Below, piece by piece: positions 1-5,096 of a stretch of DNA of 5,352 bases. Made by a program: the position numbers and the translations under genes. A model generated the notes under the pieces. That model ran no database searches, was not told the DNA's origin, and worked only from the letters and a program-made list of their open reading frames with translations. The stretch comes from an uncultured Saprospiraceae bacterium (GTDB lineage: Bacteria; Bacteroidota; Bacteroidia; Chitinophagales; Saprospiraceae), in the NCBI GenBank assembly GCA_937921525.1, contig CAKZUM010000062.1, positions 1 to 5,352 of the forward strand. The letters are read 5' to 3'. Position 1 is the first letter of the stretch. Each line of letters starts with the position of its first letter.

Positions 1-146
1 AAACATATCATTATTTATTAAATTGATTTTCAATATCTTATTACGTGAGGAGTGCTTTTTCAAATAAACATCTTAAACAAATAAAATAATTTTCTGGCAC
101 GATTGTGGATTATTTTGATATATAGAAAATAATAATTAAACCGATT

Positions 147-171
147 GAAAATTTCATTAGCCGAAATTTTC
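147..171. repeat. Perfect 9-bp inverted repeat, 7-nt spacer
   Basis: GAAAATTTC at 147-155 is the exact reverse complement of GAAATTTTC at 163-171, separated by ATTAGCC. No T tract follows on the + strand, so it is not an obvious terminator. It could be an operator-like site or an RNA hairpin, but a chance match in AT-rich DNA is not excluded. Confidence 0.5.
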
Positions 172-344
172 GTACACAGCACCCAAAGAGAAAAGAAATT
201 AGCATTAGAAACCGATTACTAAGTATATATATGAGAAACTACTACCCGTCTACAACGTCGTCTATTTTACTAGTACCCAGTCTTACCACTGACAAATTCC
301 ATTTATTTTTTTGCACTTAATGTAAGACCCGAATAATACTGTTC

Positions 345-363
345 GATTATTAATATAATAATC
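345..363. repeat. Perfect 8-3-8 palindrome
   Basis: GATTATTA at 345-352 pairs exactly with TAATAATC at 356-363 around a 3-nt centre (ATA). The 8-3-8 geometry is the same as that of the unrelated palindrome at 709-727. Dimeric DNA-binding proteins often recognise sites of this shape, but the arms are almost pure A/T and chance is plausible. Confidence 0.4.
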
Positions 364-400
364 AATACGTTACTGTGAGAAACTGACACATTTAATAATG

Positions 401-502
401 ATTCTTTGACAAATCTCGTGAAAACGATCAAATAAAAACCAACACGCTCGTTGGTCGCTTTTGATTTTTCTTTTTATTTGAACACAAAATTTATCAAAGA
501 AT
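401..502. repeat. Long inverted repeat enclosing the terminator-like hairpin
   Basis: The 14-base arm ATTCTTTGACAAAT at 401-414 pairs at 13 of 14 positions with ATTTATCAAAGAAT at 489-502; the only mismatch is C410 against A493. With G400 bulged out, TAAT (396-399) also pairs with ATTA (503-506). The arms enclose the 427-481 hairpin, so the whole 396-506 segment can fold as one long imperfect structure. The function is unknown. Confidence 0.45.
427..481 (+). terminator. Probable intrinsic terminator with two alternative folds
   Basis: The core stem is ACCAAC (438-443) against GTTGGT (450-455) with a six-base loop. It can be extended by ATCAAA (427-432) with TTTGAT (460-465), and the right side runs into a T-rich tract at 465-479. 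An alternative outer pairing joins 428-438 with 471-481 over 11 perfect base pairs, which would sequester the T tract. The shape fits a + strand intrinsic terminator. The transcript it would end is not visible, since nothing coding lies between position 1 and here, so it would serve a gene left of the window or a non-coding RNA. Confidence 0.45.
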
Positions 503-525
503 ATTAATTATTAGCAGACGAATCT

Positions 526-545
526 AAAGGAATATTCTTTCCTTT
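526..545. repeat. Small 7-bp hairpin
   Basis: AAAGGAA at 526-532 pairs exactly with TTCCTTT at 539-545 around a six-base loop. The stem is short and purine/pyrimidine biased, so it may be chance. It is listed because it lies in a series of such structures. Confidence 0.3.
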
Positions 546-585
546 CCTACAACCTTACTTACACAATTACATTCTTCCTTATTGG

Positions 586-639
586 ATAATTATTGATAGT
601 ATCCTATGCTGTATAGCTAATTAGACTATCAACAATTAT
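586..639. repeat. 15-bp imperfect inverted repeat, 24-nt loop
   Basis: Arms 586-600 and 625-639 pair at 14 of 15 positions: TTGATAGT (593-600) with ACTATCAA (625-632), an A592/C633 mismatch, then ATAATT (586-591) with AATTAT (634-639). The 24-nt loop contains a further small stem, CTAT (604-607) with ATAG (613-616). No T tract follows, so this is not a typical terminator. The match is too long to dismiss easily as chance in a region this size. It is the first of several adjoining inverted repeats that run towards the start of the large gene. Confidence 0.55.
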
Positions 640-640
640 A

Positions 641-706
641 ACTTAATTCATTAGTTTGTCTTGGTACGATCCATCCAATGACTTAAACAATTAATGAATA
701 TTAAGT
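641..706. repeat. Long bulged inverted repeat
   Basis: ACTTAATTCATTA (641-653) pairs over 13 bp with TAATGAA (692-698) plus TTAAGT (701-706), with a two-base bulge (TA, 699-700) on the right side. Inside, GTTT (654-657) pairs with AAAC (685-688), GTC (658-660) with GAC (680-682), and TTGG (661-664) with CCAA (675-678), leaving a ten-base loop. In total about 24 base pairs can form in one collinear hairpin that starts one nucleotide after the preceding inverted repeat ends. This favours a real RNA or DNA structure, though no family was recognised. Confidence 0.5.
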
Positions 707-708
707 AA

Positions 709-727
709 CTATTGACAAGGTCAATAG
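709..727. repeat. Perfect 8-3-8 palindrome
   Basis: CTATTGAC (709-716) is the exact reverse complement of GTCAATAG (720-727), with AAG between. The geometry suits a dimeric regulator, and the site lies 121 bp before the start of the large gene. The left arm plus one base contains TTGACA (712-717), but no matching -10 element follows at the usual distance. Confidence 0.45.
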
Positions 728-730
728 CTA

Positions 731-750
731 GAAGCCTTTGTTATGGCTTC
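731..750. repeat. 6-bp GC-containing hairpin
   Basis: GAAGCC (731-736) pairs exactly with GGCTTC (745-750) around an eight-base loop. An A-rich run rather than a T tract follows on the + strand, so it does not look like a terminator of + strand transcription. It sits between the palindromes at 709-727 and 773-796. Confidence 0.35.
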
Positions 751-772
751 CACTAACAAAAAAAAGACGTGG

Positions 773-796
773 TGTGATTATAATAAAATAATCACA
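773..796. promoter_or_regulatory. Perfect 9-bp inverted repeat upstream of the gene (possible operator)
   Basis: TGTGATTAT (773-781) and ATAATCACA (788-796) are exact reverse complements with six bases (AATAAA) between. The site ends 51 nt before the ATG at 848. The outer TGTGA and TCACA words recall CRP/FNR-family half-sites, but they are 14 bases apart rather than 6, so it is not a standard CRP site. An operator or an RNA stem-loop in the leader are the two readings; neither can be decided here. Confidence 0.45.
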
Positions 797-827
797 AGCG
801 GCCTAGTTTTATCAGGACGCTGCCACA

Positions 828-851
828 ATGAATAAATATTTGATTCCATGA
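828..851 (+). other. Seven-codon mini-ORF overlapping the start codon (ATGA)
   Basis: ATG at 828 opens a seven-codon frame reading MNKYLIP. Its TGA stop (849-851) overlaps the ATG at 848, giving an ATGA junction of the kind that permits translational coupling. The peptide resembles the first residues of the large protein codon by codon: MNKYLIP against MNSKLVA, with M, N and L identical and I/V similar. It could be a leader peptide, a relic of a short tandem duplication of the gene start, or chance. There is no direct evidence that it is translated. Confidence 0.3.
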
Positions 852-1018
852 ACAGTAAGTTAGTTGCATCAACCTTTCATAAGGTTTGGGGCCAGTCTGC
901 AGTTTACTGTAGACCAGGCACTCAACATAAATTAAGCGTATTCTGCCGTAGCAGTTTCCCGCTAGGGTTGCTAGTAACACTTCTTTTTGCTACCCTTTTA
1001 ACAAGCTCTGCACAAGGG
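848..1018 (+). other. Signal peptide with a long N-terminal extension
   Basis: The hydrophobic core spans about residues 37-51 (LGLLVTLLFATLL) and is followed by TSSAQGQ. Signal peptidase I could cleave after A55 (S at -3) or after G57 (A at -3). About 36 residues precede the core, with several basic residues and two cysteines (C21, C33), far longer than a usual n-region. Since no internal start exists that would shorten it, the extension seems genuine. Sec export to the periplasm is required before T9SS transport. Confidence 0.75.
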
Positions 1019-4000
1019 CAATGCGTACTTACTTGTGACGATCAAAAGAATATTTCTCTTGGTACAGAAGGCTATGCTGTATTATTCCCTGAATTAATTT
1101 TAAATGGCAATTTCGACTGCGCTAGTCCATTAACGGTGGATGTACTTGATCCAAATGGTTTCTCTTTAGGAGATACTGTACGATGTGAGGAAGTGGGTCA
1201 AACACTTACCGTAAAAGTGAAGGGCGCCAATGGAGAAAATTGCTGGAGTAAAATTGTTGTAGAGGATAAATTAGCCACAGCTATTCTATGCGAAGATATT
1301 TTCATTCCTTGTACTTCTTCTATTTTACCAGAAGATATTGGCTACCCTACTCTACGAGATAATTGTGGATCGTCTAGTCAAAGTGATTTAAATTATTTTG
1401 ATCTATTCACAGAATTACCTTGTAATACCTTACAGGAAGGTAGAGCGGTAAATGCTCGTATTACTAGAAGTTGGACGATTTTAGATCAACATGGAAATCT
1501 AGGTTACTGTACTCAAAATATATATTTACTCAAGGGATATCTAGATCAAATTGTTTTTCCAGGCAACTGTGATGGTATTGAGAAAGACGTGCTAAACTGT
1601 TCCACTAGTCCTGACAATTTATCTTTTACTGGAGCACCCACTATTGGTGGAATGCCAGTAGAGAATGCAGATCTTTGTAAATTTTATGTAAGTTACCAAG
1701 ATCAAACTTCACCGATTTGCCCTCCAGCTAGTTATAGAATTTTAAGGCGTTGGGAAGTGATTGATTTATGCACGAAAGAAATAAAAGTACATATCCAAGA
1801 TATTATTTCTGCGGATAACACCGCTCCTGATTTAACCTGTCCTGATAGCTTTTCAGTAAGTGCAAATTCTATCAATTGTACCGCATCTGTTATTCTACCA
1901 AGAGCTACTGCTTTTGATAGTTGTTCTAATGTTGTCGTGCAACCGACATGGGAGTTCGGTGCTGGATATGGTCCTTTCACAGACATACCAGGAGGCACAC
2001 ATACCATCACCTATACCGCTACAGATGAATGTGGAAACACTTCCGTCTGTACTACTCAATTAACGGTACTTGATAATACAGGACCAACTGCTGTATGCAA
2101 AGAATTAGTTCATGTTTCTTTGACCAATGAGGGGATAGCTATAGTGGATGCCACTATCTTTGATGGAGGTAGCAAAGATAATTGTAGCGTTACAAAAATA
2201 GAAGCTAAAAAAGATTCGCTATACCAAGAACAAGTCACATTAACCTGTGCTGATATTGGCATCAATGTACCCATTGTATTAAGGGTATATGACGCAGGAG
2301 GATTATCCAATGAATGTCGTAGTCGAGTAGTTCTAGATGATGAAATTTTGCCAACGCTTGTTTGTCCTGCTACTCGCACAATCAACTGTCAAGATGATTA
2401 TGAAGATACCATACTTACTGGAATAGCATCTGCAATGGACGTTTGTGGAATAGATTCTATCTACTATATTGATGGAGTAGATTTCAATGCCTGTGGAACA
2501 TCTGGAACTGTTTTAAGAAATTGGTTTGCAACCGACTTTGCAGGTAACATTGGTACGTGTACACAACAAATAATTGTTATTGATGATACACCATTAGAAA
2601 TCGTTTTTCCAGAAGAATATACCACTCACGAATGTAATGCAGACTTAAGTCCTGAAGTTACTGGAAGGCCAGTTATTACTGGAGCAGATTGCGAGGATTT
2701 GTTAGTCTCCCATGAAGATGAAATTTTCACCTTAGGGGATGCTACTTGTACTCAAATTATTAGAACTTGGAAAGTTGTTGATTGGTGTACATTCACGGGA
2801 ACGAATGGTAATAGTGAAGGATATATTACACAAGCTCAAATCATTAATGTTTTAGATTGGACCGCACCAGAAATTACTTCTTGCCCACAGGATGTAACTG
2901 TTTCTATCAATACTTTTGATTGTGAAACAACCGTAACCTTACCGCTTGTAGAAGCTACTGATTGTAATGCAACACTTACGTATCGGAATGATTCTCCCTA
3001 TGCAACTAACAATCAAGAAAATGCTAGTGGACTTTATCCTCTAGGTACTACTTTAGTAAATTACACGGTATCTGATGGTTGTGGAAATGAAAGTATCTGC
3101 TCCGTCAATGTCAGCGTTATTGACGAACAAGCACCAACACCAGTCTGTAAGCATAGTATATCAATTGCTTTACGTGCAGACGGCACCGTAGAAGTACCGC
3201 ATAATGCAATCAATAGTGGAAGTTACGATAATTGTGGAGGTTCAGGAACACTAAGTTATGAGATTTCGCCTAACTTTTTTACTTGTCAAGATATTGGTCA
3301 GCAGACGATCAACTTAATCGTTACAGATGCATTTGGAAATGCTGATTTCTGTACGACAGATATTTTTGTACAAGACAATCATGGCAATTGTGACCCAACT
3401 GGATTCTCTGCAATTGGTGGAAGAATCACTACAGAGAATGGCACGGCCATGAAGGAGGTAGCTGTAGAAATATCAGGCGGTATGTCTCAAATGAATTTCA
3501 CGAATGATGCAGGAGAATACATCTTCCAAAATTTGTCAAAATTAGAATCTTATATGGTACGCCCGATGACAGGTACTAATATAAAAGACGGTGTTTCTAC
3601 TTTTGATATTGTTGTCATTCAGAAGCATATCTTAAATATTGAAAACTTAGATTCTCCTTATAAACTGATTGCAGCAGATGTCAACAATTCCAAATCAATT
3701 ACCGCATTCGATGTCGTCTTATTAAGACAAGTCATTTTAGGTATTAAAGAAGAATTTCCTAATAATCAATCTTGGAGATATGTGGCTAGTGACTTTGAGT
3801 TTTCTGCGGAAGAAAATCCATTAGCTAAATCTTTTCCAGAGTTTATAAATTACAATCAATTATTAGCTAGTGAGTTACAAAAAGATTTCATTGCTATAAA
3901 AATAGGCGATGTAAATAATAGTGCAAACCCTAGAAATAAAACAACAGGCAGATCAGAAAAAACACCTATATTATTTGAAACCGATGATATAGAAATGACG

Positions 4001-4645
4001 GCAGGTAAGGAATATCATATCCCATTCCGAGCAGCTGATATTAGTCAACTTTTAGGCTATCAAATGACGATACAATTTGATACTGACCGACTAGCGTTTA
4101 TAGAGGCCATCCCAGGCGAACCGACTACAATGGGCGCAGACAATTTTGGTCTGGCCCACTTACACAAGGGCTTTCTAACAACAAGTTGGGGAGCAATTAC
4201 AGAAGAATATTTATCTTCAGATGCTATTTTATTCACCCTAGTATTTGAAGCAAAAAATAATGAAAAATTATCGAAAATTCTTGGTATAAATTCTAACATT
4301 ACGAGAGCAGAATCGTATAATAAAGCAGAGGAAACTAGAGACATACAACTACACTTCCTACCTCAAGATGTTCGAGAAGAATTAATTCTATACCAAAACA
4401 AACCCAATCCATTTAGTCAACAAACTAACATTGGGTTTGAACTACCACAAGCAACAACTGCAACGATCAGTATCTATACTATTACTGGTCAGTTACTTAA
4501 AGAACATAGTGGCAACTTCAAAAAAGGATACAACGAAATCGCATTTAATAGCAGCGATTTGTCGATAGCAAATGGTGTGTTATATTATCATTTAGAAACA
4601 CCTACTGCTAAACGAATATCCAAAAAGATGATCATTATACGATGA
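848..4645 (+). CDS. Secreted HYR-domain protein with T9SS type A sorting domain
   Basis: This is a 1265-residue secreted surface-type protein with no recognisable enzymatic motif. The ATG at 848 is the only usable start: no other Met, and no alternative start codon before TTG at residue 41, lies ahead of the signal peptide core. No Shine-Dalgarno sequence precedes it, as is usual in Bacteroidota. Order of parts: leader and signal peptide (1 to ~57); a four-cysteine domain (58-141); two super-repeats (142-499, 500-844), each containing an HYR Ig-like domain (323-410, 671-760); a carboxypeptidase-regulatory-like domain (853-907); a dockerin-like region (909-1029); a cohesin-like domain (1038-1170); and the sorting domain (1181-1265). 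All 43 cysteines of the predicted mature chain lie between residues 59 and 848. HYR domains are associated with adhesion in known proteins, so an adhesin or matrix role is inferred; ligand and exact function are unknown. The gene appears monocistronic, with hairpins on both sides. Confidence 0.93.
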   Translation: MNSKLVASTFHKVWGQSAVYCRPGTQHKLSVFCRSSFPLGLLVTLLFATLLTSSAQGQCVLTCDDQKNISLGTEGYAVLFPELILNGNFDCASPLTVDVLDPNGFSLGDTVRCEEVGQTLTVKVKGANGENCWSKIVVEDKLATAILCEDIFIPCTSSILPEDIGYPTLRDNCGSSSQSDLNYFDLFTELPCNTLQEGRAVNARITRSWTILDQHGNLGYCTQNIYLLKGYLDQIVFPGNCDGIEKDVLNCSTSPDNLSFTGAPTIGGMPVENADLCKFYVSYQDQTSPICPPASYRILRRWEVIDLCTKEIKVHIQDIISADNTAPDLTCPDSFSVSANSINCTASVILPRATAFDSCSNVVVQPTWEFGAGYGPFTDIPGGTHTITYTATDECGNTSVCTTQLTVLDNTGPTAVCKELVHVSLTNEGIAIVDATIFDGGSKDNCSVTKIEAKKDSLYQEQVTLTCADIGINVPIVLRVYDAGGLSNECRSRVVLDDEILPTLVCPATRTINCQDDYEDTILTGIASAMDVCGIDSIYYIDGVDFNACGTSGTVLRNWFATDFAGNIGTCTQQIIVIDDTPLEIVFPEEYTTHECNADLSPEVTGRPVITGADCEDLLVSHEDEIFTLGDATCTQIIRTWKVVDWCTFTGTNGNSEGYITQAQIINVLDWTAPEITSCPQDVTVSINTFDCETTVTLPLVEATDCNATLTYRNDSPYATNNQENASGLYPLGTTLVNYTVSDGCGNESICSVNVSVIDEQAPTPVCKHSISIALRADGTVEVPHNAINSGSYDNCGGSGTLSYEISPNFFTCQDIGQQTINLIVTDAFGNADFCTTDIFVQDNHGNCDPTGFSAIGGRITTENGTAMKEVAVEISGGMSQMNFTNDAGEYIFQNLSKLESYMVRPMTGTNIKDGVSTFDIVVIQKHILNIENLDSPYKLIAADVNNSKSITAFDVVLLRQVILGIKEEFPNNQSWRYVASDFEFSAEENPLAKSFPEFINYNQLLASELQKDFIAIKIGDVNNSANPRNKTTGRSEKTPILFETDDIEMTAGKEYHIPFRAADISQLLGYQMTIQFDTDRLAFIEAIPGEPTTMGADNFGLAHLHKGFLTTSWGAITEEYLSSDAILFTLVFEAKNNEKLSKILGINSNITRAESYNKAEETRDIQLHFLPQDVREELILYQNKPNPFSQQTNIGFELPQATTATISIYTITGQLLKEHSGNFKKGYNEIAFNSSDLSIANGVLYYHLETPTAKRISKKMIIIR
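1271..2344 (+). repeat. Protein super-repeat, copy 1 (residues 142-499)
   Basis: Four domains in order. A (142-230) has cysteines 148, 155, 173, 192, 221 and RSW followed by GNLGYCTQ. B (231-322) has IVFP, then TGAPTIGG, then RRWEVIDLC. HYR (323-410) has the typical TAPDLTCP opening and TATDECGN near its end. D (411-499) has VCK, then DNC, then TCADIG, and cysteines 417, 446, 467, 490. The same order recurs in copy 2 with the cysteines in register. Domain D also resembles the N-terminal domain (cysteines 63, 91, 113, 132). Copy 1 has 19 cysteines; C241 is the one with no partner in copy 2. Confidence 0.75.
2345..3379 (+). repeat. Protein super-repeat, copy 2 (residues 500-844)
   Basis: Same A-B-HYR-D order as copy 1. 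A (500-580) has cysteines 506, 514, 533, 549, 571, then RNW and GNIGTCTQ. B (581-670) has IVFP, TGRPVITG and RTWKVVDWC. HYR (671-760) opens with TAPEITSCP and carries VSDGCGN. D (761-844) has VCK, DNC and TCQDIG, with cysteines 767, 796, 813, 835. It has 18 cysteines. The copies are similar in motif order and cysteine spacing but clearly diverged in sequence, which points to an old duplication rather than a recent one. Confidence 0.75.
4388..4642 (+). other. T9SS type A C-terminal sorting domain (residues 1181-1265)
   Basis: The segment begins LYQNKPNPFSQQTNIGFEL, with the NxPNPF motif at residues 1184-1189. It continues with a strand reading ISIYTITGQLL, then GYNEIAFNSSDL, then NGVLYYHLE, and ends in the basic/hydrophobic tail KKMIIIR. 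This matches the conserved pattern of the type A sorting domain family (TIGR04183 type). In known members it directs outer-membrane transport by the type IX secretion system and is then removed, often with attachment to the cell surface. The protein is complete at this end. Confidence 0.93.
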
Positions 4646-4648
4646 TCC

Positions 4649-4671
4649 GCATCAGCAAAAGCTGCTGGTGT
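4649..4671 (+). repeat. Hairpin directly after the stop codon
   Basis: CATCAGCA (4650-4657) pairs with TGCTGGTG (4663-4670), including one G-U pair, around a five-base loop; a further G-U pair closes it at 4649/4671. It starts three nucleotides after the TGA at 4643-4645. No T tract follows, so it may protect the mRNA 3' end or be part of a wider structure, rather than be an intrinsic terminator. A second small stem, GGCGA with TCGCC, follows at 4680-4695. Confidence 0.4.
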
Positions 4672-4760
4672 AAACAAGCGGCGATTCAATTCGCCCACAC
4701 AAATACGGCAATACTTATTTAACGGGAAATAAACTTAGGATAAGGTTTTTGGGATGGAAA

Positions 4761-4790
4761 GGTTTCGGGACTGCTTGCAGTCCCGAAACC
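4761..4790. terminator. Strong 13-bp GC-rich hairpin, terminator or palindromic repeat
   Basis: GGTTTCGGGACTG (4761-4773) pairs perfectly with CAGTCCCGAAACC (4778-4790) around a four-base loop, CTTG. At DNA level the palindrome is 14 bp per arm with a two-base centre. It lies 116 nt after the stop codon of the large gene. A short T run (4797-4800) follows after six bases, so a terminator is possible though not ideal. The perfect match and GC content against AT-rich surroundings also fit a dispersed intergenic palindromic repeat. Confidence 0.5.
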
Positions 4791-4888
4791 ACCACCTTTT
4801 GAAAAGAAGCAACGAGGCAGTTTACCGTTAATAAATCTACCATACAACCACTAATCACTAATCACACTTTCCAATCACAAACTTCTAA

Positions 4889-4914
4889 TTGCTTAGGATT
4901 ACTCCTAATCGCAA
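4889..4914. repeat. 10-bp hairpin with two-base bulge
   Basis: TTAGGA (4893-4898) pairs with TCCTAA (4903-4908) around the tetraloop TTAC; after a two-base bulge (4909-4910), TTGC (4889-4892) pairs with GCAA (4911-4914). Its left arm overlaps the first copy of the direct repeat noted at 4879-4896. Confidence 0.35.
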
Positions 4915-4929
4915 CTAGTCAAAATATAG

Positions 4930-4947
4930 CATTACCTAAAGGTAATG
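4930..4947. repeat. Perfect 7-bp hairpin with tetraloop
   Basis: CATTACC (4930-4936) pairs exactly with GGTAATG (4941-4947) around TAAA. Two more pairs (4928-4929 with 4949-4950) form if A4948 is bulged. No T tract follows. Confidence 0.35.
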
Positions 4948-5014
4948 ACTAAGAACGAGTTGACAATGATAGGCAACCATACTATGAGATTGTATGACTC
5001 GACGAATCTTACAA

Positions 5015-5058
5015 GTGTATAGAAAAAAAATATAGCAATATATTTTTTTGAACTACAC
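5015..5058. repeat. A/T hairpin with GCAA loop and outer clamp
   Basis: Seven A plus TATA (5024-5034) pairs over 11 bp with TATA plus seven T (5039-5049), with GCAA as loop, a GNRA-type tetraloop if transcribed. After a symmetric 4x4 internal loop, GTGTA (5015-5019) pairs with TACAC (5054-5058). The T run lies inside the stem, so it can act as the tail of a shorter hairpin but not of this one. The function is unknown. Confidence 0.4.
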
Positions 5059-5096
5059 AACCAAAACTTCATTGCTTAGAGACAGAGGATTTTTGC

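Larger units (their letters stand above)
1..847. other. AT-rich non-coding region upstream of the large gene
   Basis: I see no credible protein gene on either strand in this 847-nt stretch; all frames are broken by frequent stops. What it does hold is secondary-structure potential: palindromes at 147-171 and 345-363, a nested terminator-like structure at 396-506, a hairpin at 526-545, and a nearly continuous series of inverted repeats from 586 to 796. The nine-base word AAACCGATT occurs twice in direct orientation, at 138-146 and 209-217. The sequence is clearly more AT-rich than the gene that follows. No tRNA or rRNA signature was recognised. A structured leader or small RNA is possible but is inference. 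Confidence 0.75.

Noticed and set aside
2..67. Frame open from the left edge for 21 codons, ending in TAA at 65-67, as a possible tail of an upstream gene
   Set aside because: Too short to separate from chance in AT-rich sequence, and the translation shows no recognisable motif.
586..706. Integron attC recombination sites
   Set aside because: The imperfect hairpins have roughly the right length, but the conserved outer boxes (RYYYAAC and GTTRRRY) are absent and there are no gene cassettes.
779..784. Exact TATAAT as a -10 promoter element
   Set aside because: It lies inside the 773-796 palindrome, has no -35 partner at the right spacing, and Bacteroidota promoters usually follow a different consensus (TAnnTTTG). 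No perfect copy of that consensus was found before the gene; TAGTTTTA at 804-811 is a one-mismatch match without a -33 partner.
1..847. CRISPR array or other regularly spaced repeat array
   Set aside because: The inverted repeats differ in sequence from one another, and no direct repeat recurs at regular spacing.
792..980. Open frame of 62 codons on the minus strand across the gene start
   Set aside because: It is antisense to the signal peptide region of a well-supported gene, has no recognisable features and does not resemble any family.
1732..4344. Several short open frames inside the large gene, on both strands
   Set aside because: They overlap the conserved repeat and cohesin-like coding regions out of frame and are best explained as by-products of that coding sequence.
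4850..4863. Tandem ACTAATC repeat as a functional repeat array
   Set aside because: There are only two full copies; this is ordinary short-repeat slippage in AT-rich DNA.
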